Shown piece after piece: positions 1-11,420 of a stretch of DNA of 64,000 nt. The position numbers were made by a program, and so were the translations under genes. The stretch lies in assembly GCA_033977485.1 (NCBI GenBank), contig CM066988.1:32732001-32796000 (forward strand), in the 5' to 3' direction. Within the stretch, counting starts at the first letter, position 1; the number at the start of each line of letters is the position of its first letter. A model generated the notes under the pieces. It had not been told where the DNA came from. It worked only from the letters and a program-made list of their open reading frames with translations, and searched no databases. The DNA is from Hydrangea macrophylla. Lineage: Eukaryota > Streptophyta > Magnoliopsida > Cornales > Hydrangeaceae.

Positions 1-1209
1 GTTTCTGCAGCTCTCACATAGGAAAAACGACGATTATTAAATCCTATACGCAGCTGCCCTATTTATAGATTTCCAAAATTGGCTTTAACATTCGACCAAT
101 CGAAGTCACTTTGAATGATCGAACTTTTGATCGATCGAAAACATTTTGATCGCTTGAATCTTCCTAGACTTCAATCGATCAAAACCAATTCGATCGATCA
201 AACTCTTCATGACAAGATTCTCTTGTGCCTTTCCAAACATCCTAGTAGAACTAAGAGTGGGACCTCCTAGGTTCTTTATTGCTGGCTCAGACCAGTAGCT
301 AATTTCCATGACCGAACCCTTTGACCAGCAAACTAACCAAATAATCAGTTAACGTTTACTCCCCCTATAAAATGATAACTGAACTCCAACGCAAAAGAAC
401 AAATCCAAAGCGATAACTAGACTTATATGGTGTACTAATGTCCCTCTACCGTCAGCATTCGTAATCATATTCAGGTAGTCGGGTAACTATTACTGTCAAC
501 CTGAATCATGATTAATTCTTGTATTCCTTGAGTCTCATTCACCTTTCATGATTACCAAACATGTTGATAACTACTTATCAACAAGACTACAGTTCTCAGT
601 AACCAACATGGTAACATTCTCAAGGGAATGGTTACTCTTTACAGAGGGTAGATTCTATCTTGACAATATATGTTCACAACCCTATGAACATGACATACCC
701 AAGATACCCAGGTGTTGATCTTTTATAGACCTCACTGATTGGTAAGTCAAAGTAGTCATATCCATAGTCTGTGTCTATAATTGCCTAAAGATTAAGAACA
801 CGTACCTTATAGAAGTTATGAGTTCCTATTGACTATTGACAGTCTTAAGCGTCAATAGGAAAGCTCAGGTCTGTCAATGCACTATAAGCACTACCATTTT
901 AACTAAGAGTTAAACTCCAGTGATTGAGATCCATCACTCCATCCAATTGTAGTTAATTATGCTATAGTGTAAACCTGATAAGATATCCAGTCTCATCATC
1001 CACTATGACAAATTCTAAGTATCAAATAATAGTAATTCGTATCTTACTTATGTGTATCTCATACAAACACGAATTACTTACTATGATACTTAAGGATTAA
1101 CAATCATCTCATGATACAAACATACGCAAGAAATGTAAAGCTGATATCTATATATTAAAGTTTTAATGTTTCATACATAAAGTAATGGTTTGAGGGCACA
1201 AACCCAGCA
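1..1209 (-). mobile_element. Copia LTR fragment, same family as the LTR at 42632
   Basis: Read on the minus strand, this starts at 1209 with TGCTGGGTTTGTGCCCTC and follows the LTR at 42632-44146 in order: the ATGATGAGACTGGATAT region, the tracts ending in CCCTCTG, the GATCGATCGAA-rich tract, and TATAAATA at about 60. The left edge of the window cuts it inside the part after the TATA box. It is an old LTR copy; no coding sequence of its own element is visible beside it. Confidence 0.85.
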
Positions 1210-2038
1210 CCCTCTAATAAAGAGTAAGCATTCCCTTGAGGATGTCACCGAGTTGATTACTGAGAACTGCAGTCTTGTGGATAAGTAGTTGTCAACATGT
1301 TTGGTAATCATGAGAGGTGAATGGGACTCAAGGAATTAAAGATGTAATCATTATTCAGGTAATAGTTATTCGACTACCTAAATATGATTATGAATGTTGA
1401 CGGTAGAGGGACATTAGTGCACCATACAAGTCTAGATATAACTTCGAATTTGTTCTTTTGCATTAGAGTGTAGTTATCATTTTATAGTGGAGTAAATATT
1501 AATTGACGAGTTGGTTAATTTGCTGATCAAAGAGTTTGCTCATGGGAATTAACAATTGGTCTGAGCCAACAATAAAGAACCTAGAAGGTCCCACTCTTAA
1601 CTCCACTAGGATGCTTGGAAAGGCACATGAGGATGCTATCAAGACAAGTTTTATCGATCGAAAGAGGTTTGATCGCTTAAAGTCAAGACAGGTTCGATTG
1701 ATTGAAAGCTCTTCAATCAATCAAAGGTTCGATAGATCAAAGTCACTTCGATAAATTAAAAGTAAGGTCAATTCTGGGAATCTAAAAATAGGGCAACTGC
1801 GTCCAGAAATCAGCATCATCATTACTATGGTTCCCACCAACCCTTGTCTATCTGGGAGCATCCATAGGAGTCATAAGAGTAAAGACTATCTAGTGGAGGC
1901 TGTTGGAAGTCAAAGATTTCAGAATTGGGTTCAAGACTTAAAGGTATAATTCTTGTCTCCTCTCTAGTATGCATCTATAGAGTTAACGAGTAGTAGATCT
2001 GGGCTACTAATTAGTTTTATAAACTGTATTTTCCACTA
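1210..2038 (+). mobile_element. 5'-truncated Copia LTR fragment, inverted relative to 1-1209
   Basis: This begins abruptly at a point matching about 43193 of the LTR at 42632-44146 and runs to near that LTR's 3' end. It includes the GATCGAT-rich tract (1650-1750) and the promoter block, where the TATA box has decayed to TAAAAATA (about 1786). It lies head to head with the previous fragment with no spacer, so 1-650 and roughly 1210-1850 form a diverged inverted repeat. It ends near 2038, where sequence of a different Copia element begins. Confidence 0.8.
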
Positions 2039-2921
2039 TGCATGACTCCGATAATGAATCATCAAGAGCGATTTCCCAATGTCAAAGAGGAACTTCAACA
2101 ACTTGGGATGACTCCGATAATGAATCATCTGAAAATGATTCTAGTGATGATGAAGTTGCAAACATTTGTCTCACAGTACTTGGTAGACTCTAATTATGAT
2201 TCTTGCAATGATTCTCATAACTATGATGAACTTCAAAATGCCTTTGATGATTTTTGGAAAACTTGGGAACCAAGTACCTAGCTCTCAAAAAGAATTTCTC
2301 CTTACTCTCAAATGAACTTAGTGAATTGAAATCAAAAAATGAATCTTTGAGAAAAGAAAATGAAATGCTTTCTTCAAGAAAAATTCCTACAAATGACTTT
2401 GAAAACTAAAATATTGAGTTGAAGAAACAAGTTGAAGATTTGACTAAAACATTTGCTAAATTCACTCATAAAGAGCAAAATTTGAACATGCTTTTGGGAA
2501 AACAAAGATGTGTTTTTGATAAAGCCGGATTGGGTTTCAATCCCACCTATAAGGAAAAGAAGTATAACAATTTCTTCTCTAGCAATGCTTCAACTAGCAC
2601 AAGCTCTTCAAACAATACTCATCAAAGCATCTTTCAAAAGAATCCACTTCAAGCAATTTCAATCCTCATGTAACTTGTCATTATTGCATGAGAAAGGGGC
2701 ATGTGAACTATAAATGCCCAAATAGGAGAAAGATCACTATGGTTTAGATTGAGAAGGAAACCACCCCTCCCTTTGCTAACGAAAGTGGACCCAACGAATA
2801 TTGGGTACCAAAGAGGGTTACTTAAGCTTTTTTTTATAGGTATGCTTAAAATTCTCGAGCAAGGATAGATGGTTCTTGGATAGTGGATGCTCTAAACACA
2901 TGACCAGAGACAAATCCAGGT

Positions 2922-2925
<4 letters not shown>

Positions 2926-2972
<47 letters not shown>
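2926..2972. repeat. (CT)n microsatellite inside the Copia protease region
   Basis: An uninterrupted CT dinucleotide run of about 47 bp sits just downstream of the protease DSG motif of the Copia remnant. It evidently expanded from a Ser/Leu-coding stretch after the element died. Confidence 0.95.
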
Positions 2973-2974
<2 letters not shown>

Positions 2975-3246
2975 GGTTGGTGGAAATGTCACCTTTGGAG
3001 ACAACTCCAAGGGAAAATTCATTGGTATAGGTAATGTTGGTAAGCACTCCTCTTTAACTATTGAAAATGTGCTATTAGTTGATGGTCTTAGACATAACTT
3101 GCTTAGCCTTAGTTAACTATGTGATAAAGGCTTTAAAGTTGTGTTTGAATTAAACTATTGCATGATTATGGATGCCAAAAATGATAAAGTGTTATTTATT
3201 TCACATCAAGATGAAAATATTTATACTATTGATTTTGATGATATCT

Positions 3247-3420
3247 CTTCTCAAGATGTTAAATGCTCTGCCATGTTAAGTGAAACTAGTTGACTTTGGC
3301 ATAGACGATTAGAACATGCTAGTATAGATCTCCCTTCTCAAGATGTTAAATGCTTTGCCATGTTAAGTGTAACTAGTTGACTTTGGCATTGACGATTAGA
3401 ACATGCTAGTATAGATCTCC
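3247..3420 (+). repeat. 87-bp direct tandem duplication in the Copia remnant
   Basis: The unit beginning CTTCTCAAGATGTTAAATGC at 3247 recurs at 3334, exactly 87 bp later, with only a few mismatches. It spans the junction before the integrase zinc region. 87 is a multiple of three, so the duplication itself would not shift the frame, but both copies contain a stop (TAG TTG). Confidence 0.92.
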
Positions 3421-5053
3421 TTTCAAACTTATCAAAGAATGATTTGGTCAAGGGCTTACCAAAAACAAAATTTGTTAAGGATAAGATTTGTCAAGCTTGT
3501 CAACTTGGAAAGCAAACAAAAATTCCCTTTAAAAAGAATAAGGAGATCTCCACTAGTAGGTCTCTTGAATTGCTTTATATGGATTTATTTGGTCCTAATC
3601 ATGTAGCAAGTATGAGTGACAAAGTGTGTGCATTCGTAAGTGTTGATGACTACTCTAGATTTACTTGGGTCATTTTTCTCACTCATACAAATGAAACTTA
3701 TTCAAATTTTGTCAAGTTTTGCAAAAGAGTTCAAAATGAAAAAGGATATGACAACAATATTAGAAGTGATAGATGAAGAGAATATGACAACAAAGATATT
3801 TCAAAATTTTGTGATGAAAATAGTTGTGGACATAATTTGGCAGCAAGAACTCCTCAACACAATGGCGTTGTTGAAATGAAAAATAGATCACTTCAAGAGA
3901 TGGCTAGAACTTTATTGAATGAACACTCTTTGCCTTAATACATTTGGGCCGAAGCCACTAGCACTTCATGTTGTGTTATTAATCGTGGTGGTGTTAGAAA
4001 TAATCTTTGTAAGACTCCCTATGAAATTTAGAAGGGTAGAAAACATAATATAGGCTACTTTAGAGTGTTTGGTTGTAAGTGTTTCATCTTAAACAATAAA
4101 GACAACCTACGTAAGTTTGACGCTAAGTCGAATGAGGGTATCTTCTTAGGTTATTCACAAATAAGCAAGGTATTCAGAGTTTTTAATAAGAGAACCTTAG
4201 TTATAGAAGAGTCCATGCATGTAGCTTTTGATTAAGCCAATCCCTTTAGAAGAAAGGATGAGGATGATGATGTTATTGTTATAGAAAAAGGTGTAAAAGG
4301 TTAAGACACAGCTAGCACTTCAAGCTCTTTACCTTTAGATGGATTTAAGATAGAGTCCTCTCACCCTCTAGAACCTCCTAGAAACAACATTAGAAATAAC
4401 ATTCCTAGAGATTGGAAGACCGTTCATAGTCACCCTGTAGAACAAATCATAGGTGACCCTAGTCAAGGAATAGCAACTAACTCTCTTGGAAACATTTGCA
4501 ACAATTAGCCTTCTTGTCTCAAATAGAACCTAAAAATATAGAAGAAGCTGAGCAAGATGATAGTTGGATTATGGCTATATAAGAAGAGTTGAACCAATTT
4601 GAGAGAAATGAAGTTTGGACTTTAGTTCCTAAACCCAATGATCAATCTATCATAGGAACCAAATGGGTATTTAGAAAAAATAAGGATGAATTCGGAGTTG
4701 TAGTTAGAAATAAGGCTAGATTGGTAGCCCAAGGGTACAACCAAGAAGAAAGTATAGACTCTGAGGAAACCTATGCCCCCGTAGCAAGACTAGAAGCCAT
4801 TAGGATGCTACTTGCTTTTGCTTCCACAAAGATATCAAATTTTTTCGAAAGGATGCTAAAAGTGCCTTTTTAAAATGGATTTATAGTGGAAGAAGTCTAT
4901 GTCAAGCAACCTCCCCGATTTGAAAACTCACAATTCCTAAATCATGTTTTTAAACTCTCAAAAGCTTTATATAGGTTAAAACATGCTCCTCATGCTTGGT
5001 ATGATCGTCTTAGCAAGTATTTACTTGATCTTGGATTTACTCGATCATCTTAG

Positions 5054-5362
5054 CAAGTTTTTGGTGTGTTTGGAAATTGTATGGTTCATTTACAGTTGCT
5101 ATGCTTGATGTCATTGGTTTGCGTTGGTTAGGTGATATGCATCTATTTTCATTTGAAATCAACTATAGTGAGATCATTGTTATTTTTAGTTGGGGGTGGG
5201 ATACAGATAGATATTCGACCATCATGCAGATTGTTGTATAGCTATGTGCAGGAATGAATATCATGATGAAGGGAAGGCTTAATTATAAGTAAGACAATTC
5301 AAAGCTGAAAACTAGAGTTCAAGCGATAGAATAGGTCTCAAGCGATCGAGGGTTCGATCGAT
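5054..5362. other. Unassigned spacer between Copia remnant and CACTA terminus
   Basis: No coding potential is seen. The last 50 bases contain AAGCGATCGAGGGTTCGATCG, which resembles the GATCGATC-rich leader of the Copia family at 44.3 kb, so this may be a Copia leader scrap. Confidence 0.4.
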
Positions 5363-5785
5363 CACTACAACGAAAAAGGCTTTTTATGTCACTTAAAAAG
5401 TGACATAAATAGGTATTTATGTCACTTTTTTTTCCAGTAAAAAGTGGCATAAATGGAGGTGACATAAATGTTATAAAAGTGACATAAATGTTTCATAAAA
5501 CTAGCACATATGTTAATAAAAAGTGACATAAATACTTAAAAGAGACATTTAACCTAAAGTGACATAAAAGTAGAAAAGTGACATAAATACCATACAAAAT
5601 TATTACATCAAAGTCTTAAAAGTGACATAAATACTTTAAAAGTGACATAAATACTTTAAAAGTGACATAAAAACTTTAAAAGTGACATAAATACTTTATA
5701 AAAGTGACATAAATACTTGATAAAAGTGACATAAATGTGTAATTAGTTATGTCAATTTTTTTAAAAAATGACATAAATGTTTTAA
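5363..5785. mobile_element. Terminus of a CACTA (En/Spm) DNA transposon with subterminal repeats
   Basis: The segment opens with CACTACAACGAAAAAGGC, the family's hallmark terminal inverted repeat. It continues with about a dozen copies of AAAAGTGACATAAAT and, near the tip, inverted copies (ATTTATGTCAC), the usual subterminal transposase-binding architecture. The 3 bp before it are GAT, but I found no matching right-hand end (a TTGTAGTG terminus) in the window. The element is therefore truncated or extends over an interrupted stretch. No transposase was recognised. Confidence 0.8.
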
Positions 5786-6162
5786 ATAATACTGATTCAC
5801 TACCACCCTGTAAAAATAATATATATCACCCTGTACATACAATACCACCCTGTACAAAATTAAATCCAACTCAATGATCTATTTCAACTACTAAATTTCA
5901 TCGATTCATCTCAATATCAACCAATTAATTGGAATGAACAAAAAAAACATACAATCGATCCGAGTCAAGTGCTAAACTAATAACATATTACATATTCATC
6001 AAAAGAAACGAACAAAACTATGAAAGCAACAAAAAAATATTAGCCCAACAAAAAAAGTGGTTCGCTTGTTAGAACTTTCCATCAAAATGTGAAACTTTGT
6101 ACCTACAAAAAAGAAAGTTTTCACTAATTAGTTGTATATATAAAATAAAATCAAAATTAGTG
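5786..6162. other. AT-rich sequence inside the CACTA-side region
   Basis: No gene is seen. CACCCTGTA recurs three times within 50 bp (5812-5860); the rest is A-rich without recognised structure. Confidence 0.4.
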
Positions 6163-7171
6163 CACGTACACAAGAAGGTATACAAAATAGCGTGCTAAAC
6201 AGTGCACAAACTATGAAAACTGAAGCATAGACATTTTAATGCATTTCAAGTCATATGCCCGGAAAAAAGCACACGCCAAAGTTCTGAAAATTAGTATGCA
6301 CGGAGAGGGTCTCATATGAACGTGTTGTGCACGTGCTACCCGAGCGCGGCTACGTGCCATGGAACGTGTCGGGGATGTTTTGGGAGCTGCAGCTTGTGCT
6401 TGTAATGCACGGTTAGGCATATGACTATATTTTAACACATATGCACGAGAAAAAAGCACGTAAAAGGGATCCAAAAAGTCAATGCACATTTTGCACGTGC
6501 ACGTACACAAGAAGGTATACAAAACAGTGTGCTAAACAGTGCACAAACTATGAAAACTGAAACATAGACATTTTAATGCATTTTAAGTCATATGCCCAGA
6601 AAAAAGCACACGCCAAAGTTCTGAAAATTAGTGTGAACGGAAAGGGTCTCATGTTCGCATGCTGTGCACGTGCTGCCCGAGCGTGGCTACATGCCACGGA
6701 ACGTGCCGGGGATGTTTTGGGAGTTACGGCTTGTGCTTGTAATGCACGGTTAGGCATATGACTATATTTTAACACATATGCACGGAAAAAAGCACGTAAA
6801 AGGGGTCCAAACAGTCAATGCACATTTTTCACGTGCACATACACACGAAGGTATACAAAATAGTGTGCTAAACAGTGCACAAACTATGAAAACTGAAGCA
6901 TAGACATTTTAATTCATTTTAAGTCATATGCCCGGAAAAAAGTACACGCCAAAGTTTTGAAAATTAGTGTGCACGGAGAGGGTCTCATATGCGCGTGTTG
7001 TGCACGTGCTGCCCAAGCGTGGCTATGTGCCACGGAACGTGCCGGGGATGTTTTGGGAGCTGTAGCTTGTGCTTTTAATGTACAGTTAGGCATATGACTA
7101 TATTTTAACACATATGCACGGAAAAAAGCACGTAAAAGGGGTCCAAAAAGTCAATACACATTTTTCACATT
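6163..7171. repeat. Three-copy tandem repeat, unit about 336 bp
   Basis: Units start at about 6163, 6500 and 6836, each opening with a form of CACGTACACAAGAAGGTATAC and closing with TCAATGCACATTTT. They contain several E-box/G-box-like GCACGTGC palindromes and a shared block GGGGATGTTTTGGGAGCT. Open frames through the units (for example minus strand 6211-6522) repeat with the units and have no recognisable domains, so I read this as non-coding repeat, possibly CACTA-internal. A partial fourth copy lies at about 9940. Confidence 0.92.
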
Positions 7172-8459
7172 GTTTATATGTATATAATTAGGTGTTCTAG
7201 GTACTTTTAGATACTACTCTACAAAGCAGCATTTTATTGAAGAAAGCTTAGAATGCCTACACTAAAGTTTGTGAACCCACTTGGCTTATTCTGCAGGCTG
7301 GTGATTACCTTCAACTTAGAATCCTTTAACTTGTTTTAGAACCTCACATTTGTGAGCCTTAAAGTTCAAGCATCAAGACTTCCAATAAAATATGCACTAA
7401 TTAAAGTTCAAGCATCAAGACTTCCATATAATTATAATATGCATGTTAAGCTAATCTTAATTGCTCATATTCTGAATTGTCTAATTAGTGTTTGGTTTAG
7501 TGTTTTGTTTTGTGCTCATGTATAATCTCAAACTGGATGAATACCAAATATCAAGGATGATCATCTAATATACCATTTGTACTAGATATTAACTATATAC
7601 TTAGAAGTTAGAAGCCCCAGCAAATCGAATACATTTTCTAAAGTATCTATTTAATATTCTAAACACAACTTTCACGTCCAACCACATTCACCGGAGAATA
7701 ACAAGATGTAGAAGGAACCTTATGTCACACAGAACAACAAAAAACTACATGTCTGAGCAAGGGGAGAAAGCGTTTGATGATTAATATACTGCTAGATAGA
7801 TATCGCACAGGATGGTAATAAACTCTTTGAGATTAGCAAGCTGCATTGGAAATTAAAGGCGTAAATGAAGAGAGGAGAAAAGGAAAAATAATTTAAAAGG
7901 GAAAAGGGAGGTGAGATATTTAAATAAATACAAGTAATTATAAGGCAAGAAGGGGCAGAGAAGGAACAAAACTCAAGGGAAGAAGATGAAAGTGAGGGGC
8001 TCTTGGTACTAATGCATGGAACGTTTGGGGTTAAATGGACCGGACAAGATGAGTCCGTGAAATCCACTTTGAGGGATTCAAGAGCAATGTGGTATGCTTA
8101 AAAGAGATGAAAATGGAAGTGACAAACACAAAAGTAACTCGTACCTTGTAGCCAGGAAGACTTTTGGATTGAGAGATTTTATGGGCTAATTGTGATGACC
8201 AAGAGCCAAGATTCCTGAGGCAGGAATGCCAAGATGGATGAGGTGTAGGTGTGGGTACTTATCCCACATTGCCTGGGTGAATATCTTGAACTAGTTTATA
8301 AGGCTTAATCGCCCCTCTAAAACAAGGCCTTTTAAAAACTGTAAGGAAGCTAAACACAAAAGGAACTCCGTAGTTAAGCGTTGTTACATTAATGGAATGG
8401 AGTGGTTTTTTGATTCATGTGAAAGAAAGAAAGAAAGTAATGCTCAGGAATATTCTATT
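7172..8459. other. Intergenic, no recognisable gene
   Basis: The base composition is AT-rich and I see no convincing exon. A TATCCCACATTG box at about 8259, followed about 22 bp later by TTATAAGG, is promoter-like but has no identifiable RNA gene downstream. A short GAAA repeat follows (8425-8437). Confidence 0.4.
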
Positions 8460-8862
8460 TAGGTATGGTTCCTGACATGAAAGAAGGATCAAGTTCAATG
8501 CTTTCTGCGATTTAAGACCCACAAGCGAGATCGCAAATTCCTGCGATCAGGTTTCTTATTTTGTTTAGGAAAGCCTCCTTAGAAAACCCTTGTAGAGTTA
8601 TATGTTCATGTTTTGAGAGCTAGAGGTAAAGAGAAACAATTGAGAGCCTAGAGATAACTTGTTAGAGAGGTGATTCAAGAGAGTTTCTTTTGTGTGATGA
8701 ATGAATTGGTGATTCTATTCCATGTTGTGTATAGTGGATTCATTCGTTCCTCCTCTGTGGTTGTAGGCGATTAGCTGAATCACATTATATCTTGTGTTCT
8801 TGTGTTAGATCATCTTTATGCTACTTGTTTGATTGTTATGCTTCTGCACAACACCTACTTTT
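8460..8862 (+). mobile_element. Possible LTR 3' fragment
   Basis: The run GAGAGCTAGAGG, then a T/G-rich stretch with TGTGGTTGTAGGCGATTAGC and AATCACATTATATCTTGTG, resembles the R-U5 part of plant LTRs. It ends near TTTTTCA at 8861. There is no partner LTR, PBS or target duplication, so the assignment is weak. Confidence 0.25.
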
Positions 8863-8888
8863 TCAATATTGGAGGGTTCCGTAAGTTC

Positions 8889-9185
8889 TAAGGGTTGGGA
8901 AGAGAAGCATTGGAGCTTAACTCAACTGGATATACTGTCTCTAATAATATGCATATCCTTTTAGATAGTGATGGAATATCTCGTGGTAAATGGCCATTTC
9001 AGTTTGAGAACATGTCGCTGAACGAATTGGTTTTTGAGAAGCTGATTATAGGTTGGTCGGAGACATACATGTTCGAAGGTGATCCTACGTTTATCTTATA
9101 GCTCGAAACTCATAATGCTCAAGAAGGACCATGGAAGTGGGATAAAGAGGTGGCATCTTGGAATAAGAAAAAGAAAAATAATGGA
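8889..9185 (+). pseudogene. LINE endonuclease/RT junction fragment
   Basis: The reading frame contains LLDSDGISRGKWPFQFENM and continues to FEGDPTFIL, with a further short stretch around WKWDKEVASWNK after a stop at 9099. This matches the segment between the endonuclease and reverse transcriptase domains in plant L1-type ORF2 proteins. Both flanks are unrelated, so it is a short isolated relic. Confidence 0.7.
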
Positions 9186-9939
9186 GGAAATAAAGATTTC
9201 AGAATTAAGCCCTACGAGAACAATCTAAAGACATAGGGGAGAGTTATAAGATAAAAAAAATTAAAAATAAATAGATAAAAAAGAACAATGCAAGGCTGAG
9301 TTGGAAATAGTAATGTTTCAAATCCCTTAGCTATGTGGAACCTTAGAACCCAAAAAAAAAAAAACACAATGGAGCATTATAGCACCATTTAGCTATGGTA
9401 AGGCAATTTATTCATAATTTTCAAAACCAATACTTTCTATATTTACCAACATATTTCTAATTTAGGCCGGTCAGTCTTAAGGGAACTTAATGGAACAAAC
9501 TAGTAAATTTTGGAAAATTCCACCAACTTAAGAACATCCAAAAAAAAAAAATATTAATTGAACAAATGCTAAATTCAAACTTATGCAGCTTTTAGATCAT
9601 AGCCAGTGTATTTCACAAGCACCAATGAGCATGATCCATTAATGAACCCATGTGTGCACTCTTACAATTAAAATATTTCCCTAATTTAATTACATGAAAC
9701 AATATGGAGTACTTGTGCATTATGGCTCCACAAGCTAAATGCCCTGAACAATTTAAACTCTTAAAATTATTACAAATATTATACTTTTTTTTCAAATCAT
9801 GTGGTTGTATTTGTCAAAGAAATATATATATAGTTCCTCTCCCTCTCTCCCTACTCTCTCTCTCTCTCTCTCCCCTTTGTCCAGCCCCAAAAAAACCTAA
9901 AAAAAAAAACAAAAAAAAGGCTGCCTAACGAGCAGCACT
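9186..9939. other. AT-rich intergenic with CT- and A-rich tracts
   Basis: No exon is seen. A CT-rich microsatellite-like tract lies at 9838-9875 and is followed by A-rich runs (9888-9918). Confidence 0.5.
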
Positions 9940-10045
9940 GGCACAGCAGCCCAACGCCACGGCACGTGGCTGGGATGTTTTGGGAGCTACGTCCTGTGCT
10001 TTTAATGTACGGTTAGGCATGTGACTATATTTTAAAAGTTCAGAC
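9940..10045. repeat. Dispersed partial copy of the 336-bp repeat
   Basis: The block from CCCAACGCCACGGCACG through GGGATGTTTTGGGAGCT to GTTAGGCATGTGACTATATT matches the middle of the units at 6163-7171 in the same orientation. It lies about 2.8 kb from the array. Confidence 0.85.
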
Positions 10046-10506
10046 TATATGCAGTAAACTAAGCACAAAAATGAAGAGACATTACCAATTGTAAAAGTTT
10101 GATTCAACCCAATTTGTAAGTTCATTTTCCTTTCCCTGTTTTGTAGTTTTTTTTTTATTTGTTACCGAATCTTACGATTCAGGATTCGCGAATCCCATTT
10201 CGATTCACTTGTATCATTTCGATTCATGATACCCTTTGTCAGCATTTTCGGACTACTACAAGCAAGTAGGAATCGATTCAATCGTCTCATAGGTTTCAAT
10301 TTTTTAGTACGTTGAAGTAGAAATAACTGTGTTTATGGAGAAGTATGTTAATTTGGGATCTCCACTCACATTTCCTTTCAATTCACTAGGAAACTAAAGT
10401 TGGGGGCCGTTATGAAGTCATTAACATAAATTTTGATACTTGAATTCAATTAAGTCAAATTTCACTTATGAGAAACATTATACACAATATAAGAAAATGA
10501 TGATAC

Positions 10507-11068
10507 CCCCTTGTAGGCAATTGGCTTAACAAATCAATAAGAAACTCCATAAATCGCTCACAGCACAACATGCTTGCATCATCAGCTTGTTCCATATCAT
10601 TTATGCCAGAATGTTCAAAATTCTTGTCACTAAGAAAAATCTTAGAATCAAGTACCTGGTTTACAAAGTAACATCACAACAAATAAAGATGACTAGTCAT
10701 TTAATTAGTTTACTACTTTCCCTAATTGTACCTCCAAAAACTCTTGAATGAGTGTTCTTAAGAATTTCACTTCAAGCATGGATGAGAGGTCTAAAGGCTG
10801 CCCTCGTTTCATTGCTTTAGCCTCTTTCTTAGTCATCCTTTTCCATTTCGTTATAAGATCTGGATTAAGACAAAGCTCCATCTATTGATAAGGAAAGCAA
10901 ATCGATAGATAAATTGTGAAGAGAAGGTTTAAAGAAAACAAAAAACCAACAAGTATATATGAAATTAACTATGGAACCTTTACTTGAAATGGGCCATAAG
11001 ATAGCCTATGCCAACATTGCAGACTTGCCAATTTCATAATAGTTTCACTAACTATCTCATCTTCCAAG
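10507..11068 (-). pseudogene. AQR: Aquarius-like (AQR/IBP160) exon block, gene fragment
   Basis: Three minus-strand exons are clear: 11068-10984, 10881-10732 and 10655-10507 (85, 150 and 149 bp). Each has an AG acceptor and a GT donor (gtaaag, gtacaa, gtatca), and the phases join in frame. Motifs include LEDEIVSE, MELCLNPDLITKWKRM, EVKFLRTLIQEFLE and CCERFMEFLIDLLSQLPTR. I recognise this as the N-terminal helical region of plant aquarius, the spliceosomal intron-binding SF1 helicase. The preceding and following exons were not found nearby: a LINE relic lies upstream (11220-11420) and a repeat downstream (10045). It is therefore either a fragment or part of a gene with very large TE-filled introns. 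The exons themselves contain no stops. Confidence 0.8.
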
Positions 11069-11219
11069 CTCAGATAACATTGAGTTATTAAAAAAAATCC
11101 AAAAAATAAGTATTCATGCTACCTCAGTACCGAAAGAGTTGATCATTGGAAAGAAAAAAGAAAGTAGATTCATTATAGAGTTGCTACTGGCTATTTCGAA
11201 TTTACTTTTTTCTCAAACT

Positions 11220-11420
11220 TCTTATAGGAAAGACCAGAAAAGGCATTAACTATAAAAGTCTAGATGACCCAACTAATATTGACAGTGCTGAAAAATACTG
11301 GACCAAATCTATCCAACAAAAGGATAGTGGAGGAGAAGTGATCAATGGTTTCTCCATTAGCCTTGCAAAGAAGACCAAATATTCAGAGACATGACCAAGA
11401 GTGAAGAGCAAGAATATCCC
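11220..11420 (-). pseudogene. LINE zinc-binding RT tail (zf-RVT) relic
   Basis: On the minus strand, KANGETIDH followed after a frameshift by LLLHYPFVG and IWSSIF matches the C-terminal zinc-binding region typical of plant LINE ORF2. Several stops and frame changes show it is dead. It separates the aquarius-like exons from the next exon cluster. Confidence 0.6.

Larger units (their letters stand above)
2039..5053 (+). pseudogene. Decayed Ty1/Copia gag-pol remnant
   Basis: Pieces of a Copia polyprotein appear in order, in several frames with many stops. They are an acidic Ser/Asp-rich gag part (2042-2281), a CCHC knuckle (C-x2-C-x4-H-x4-C, from 2676), a protease motif with DSG (about 2880), an integrase zinc region and core (3444-3900), and the N-terminal half of reverse transcriptase (4589-5050). 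The sequence stops inside reverse transcriptase before the YVDD motif. RNase H and LTRs of its own are absent. In-frame stops, for example near 3772, 3937 and 4028, show it is dead. Wording such as DSGCSKHMT suggests a SIRE-like lineage, which is only an inference. Confidence 0.93.

Noticed and set aside
6211..7111. Three similar minus-strand open frames as a small gene family
   Set aside because: They repeat with the 336-bp tandem unit, lack domains and show no codon-position bias I can detect.
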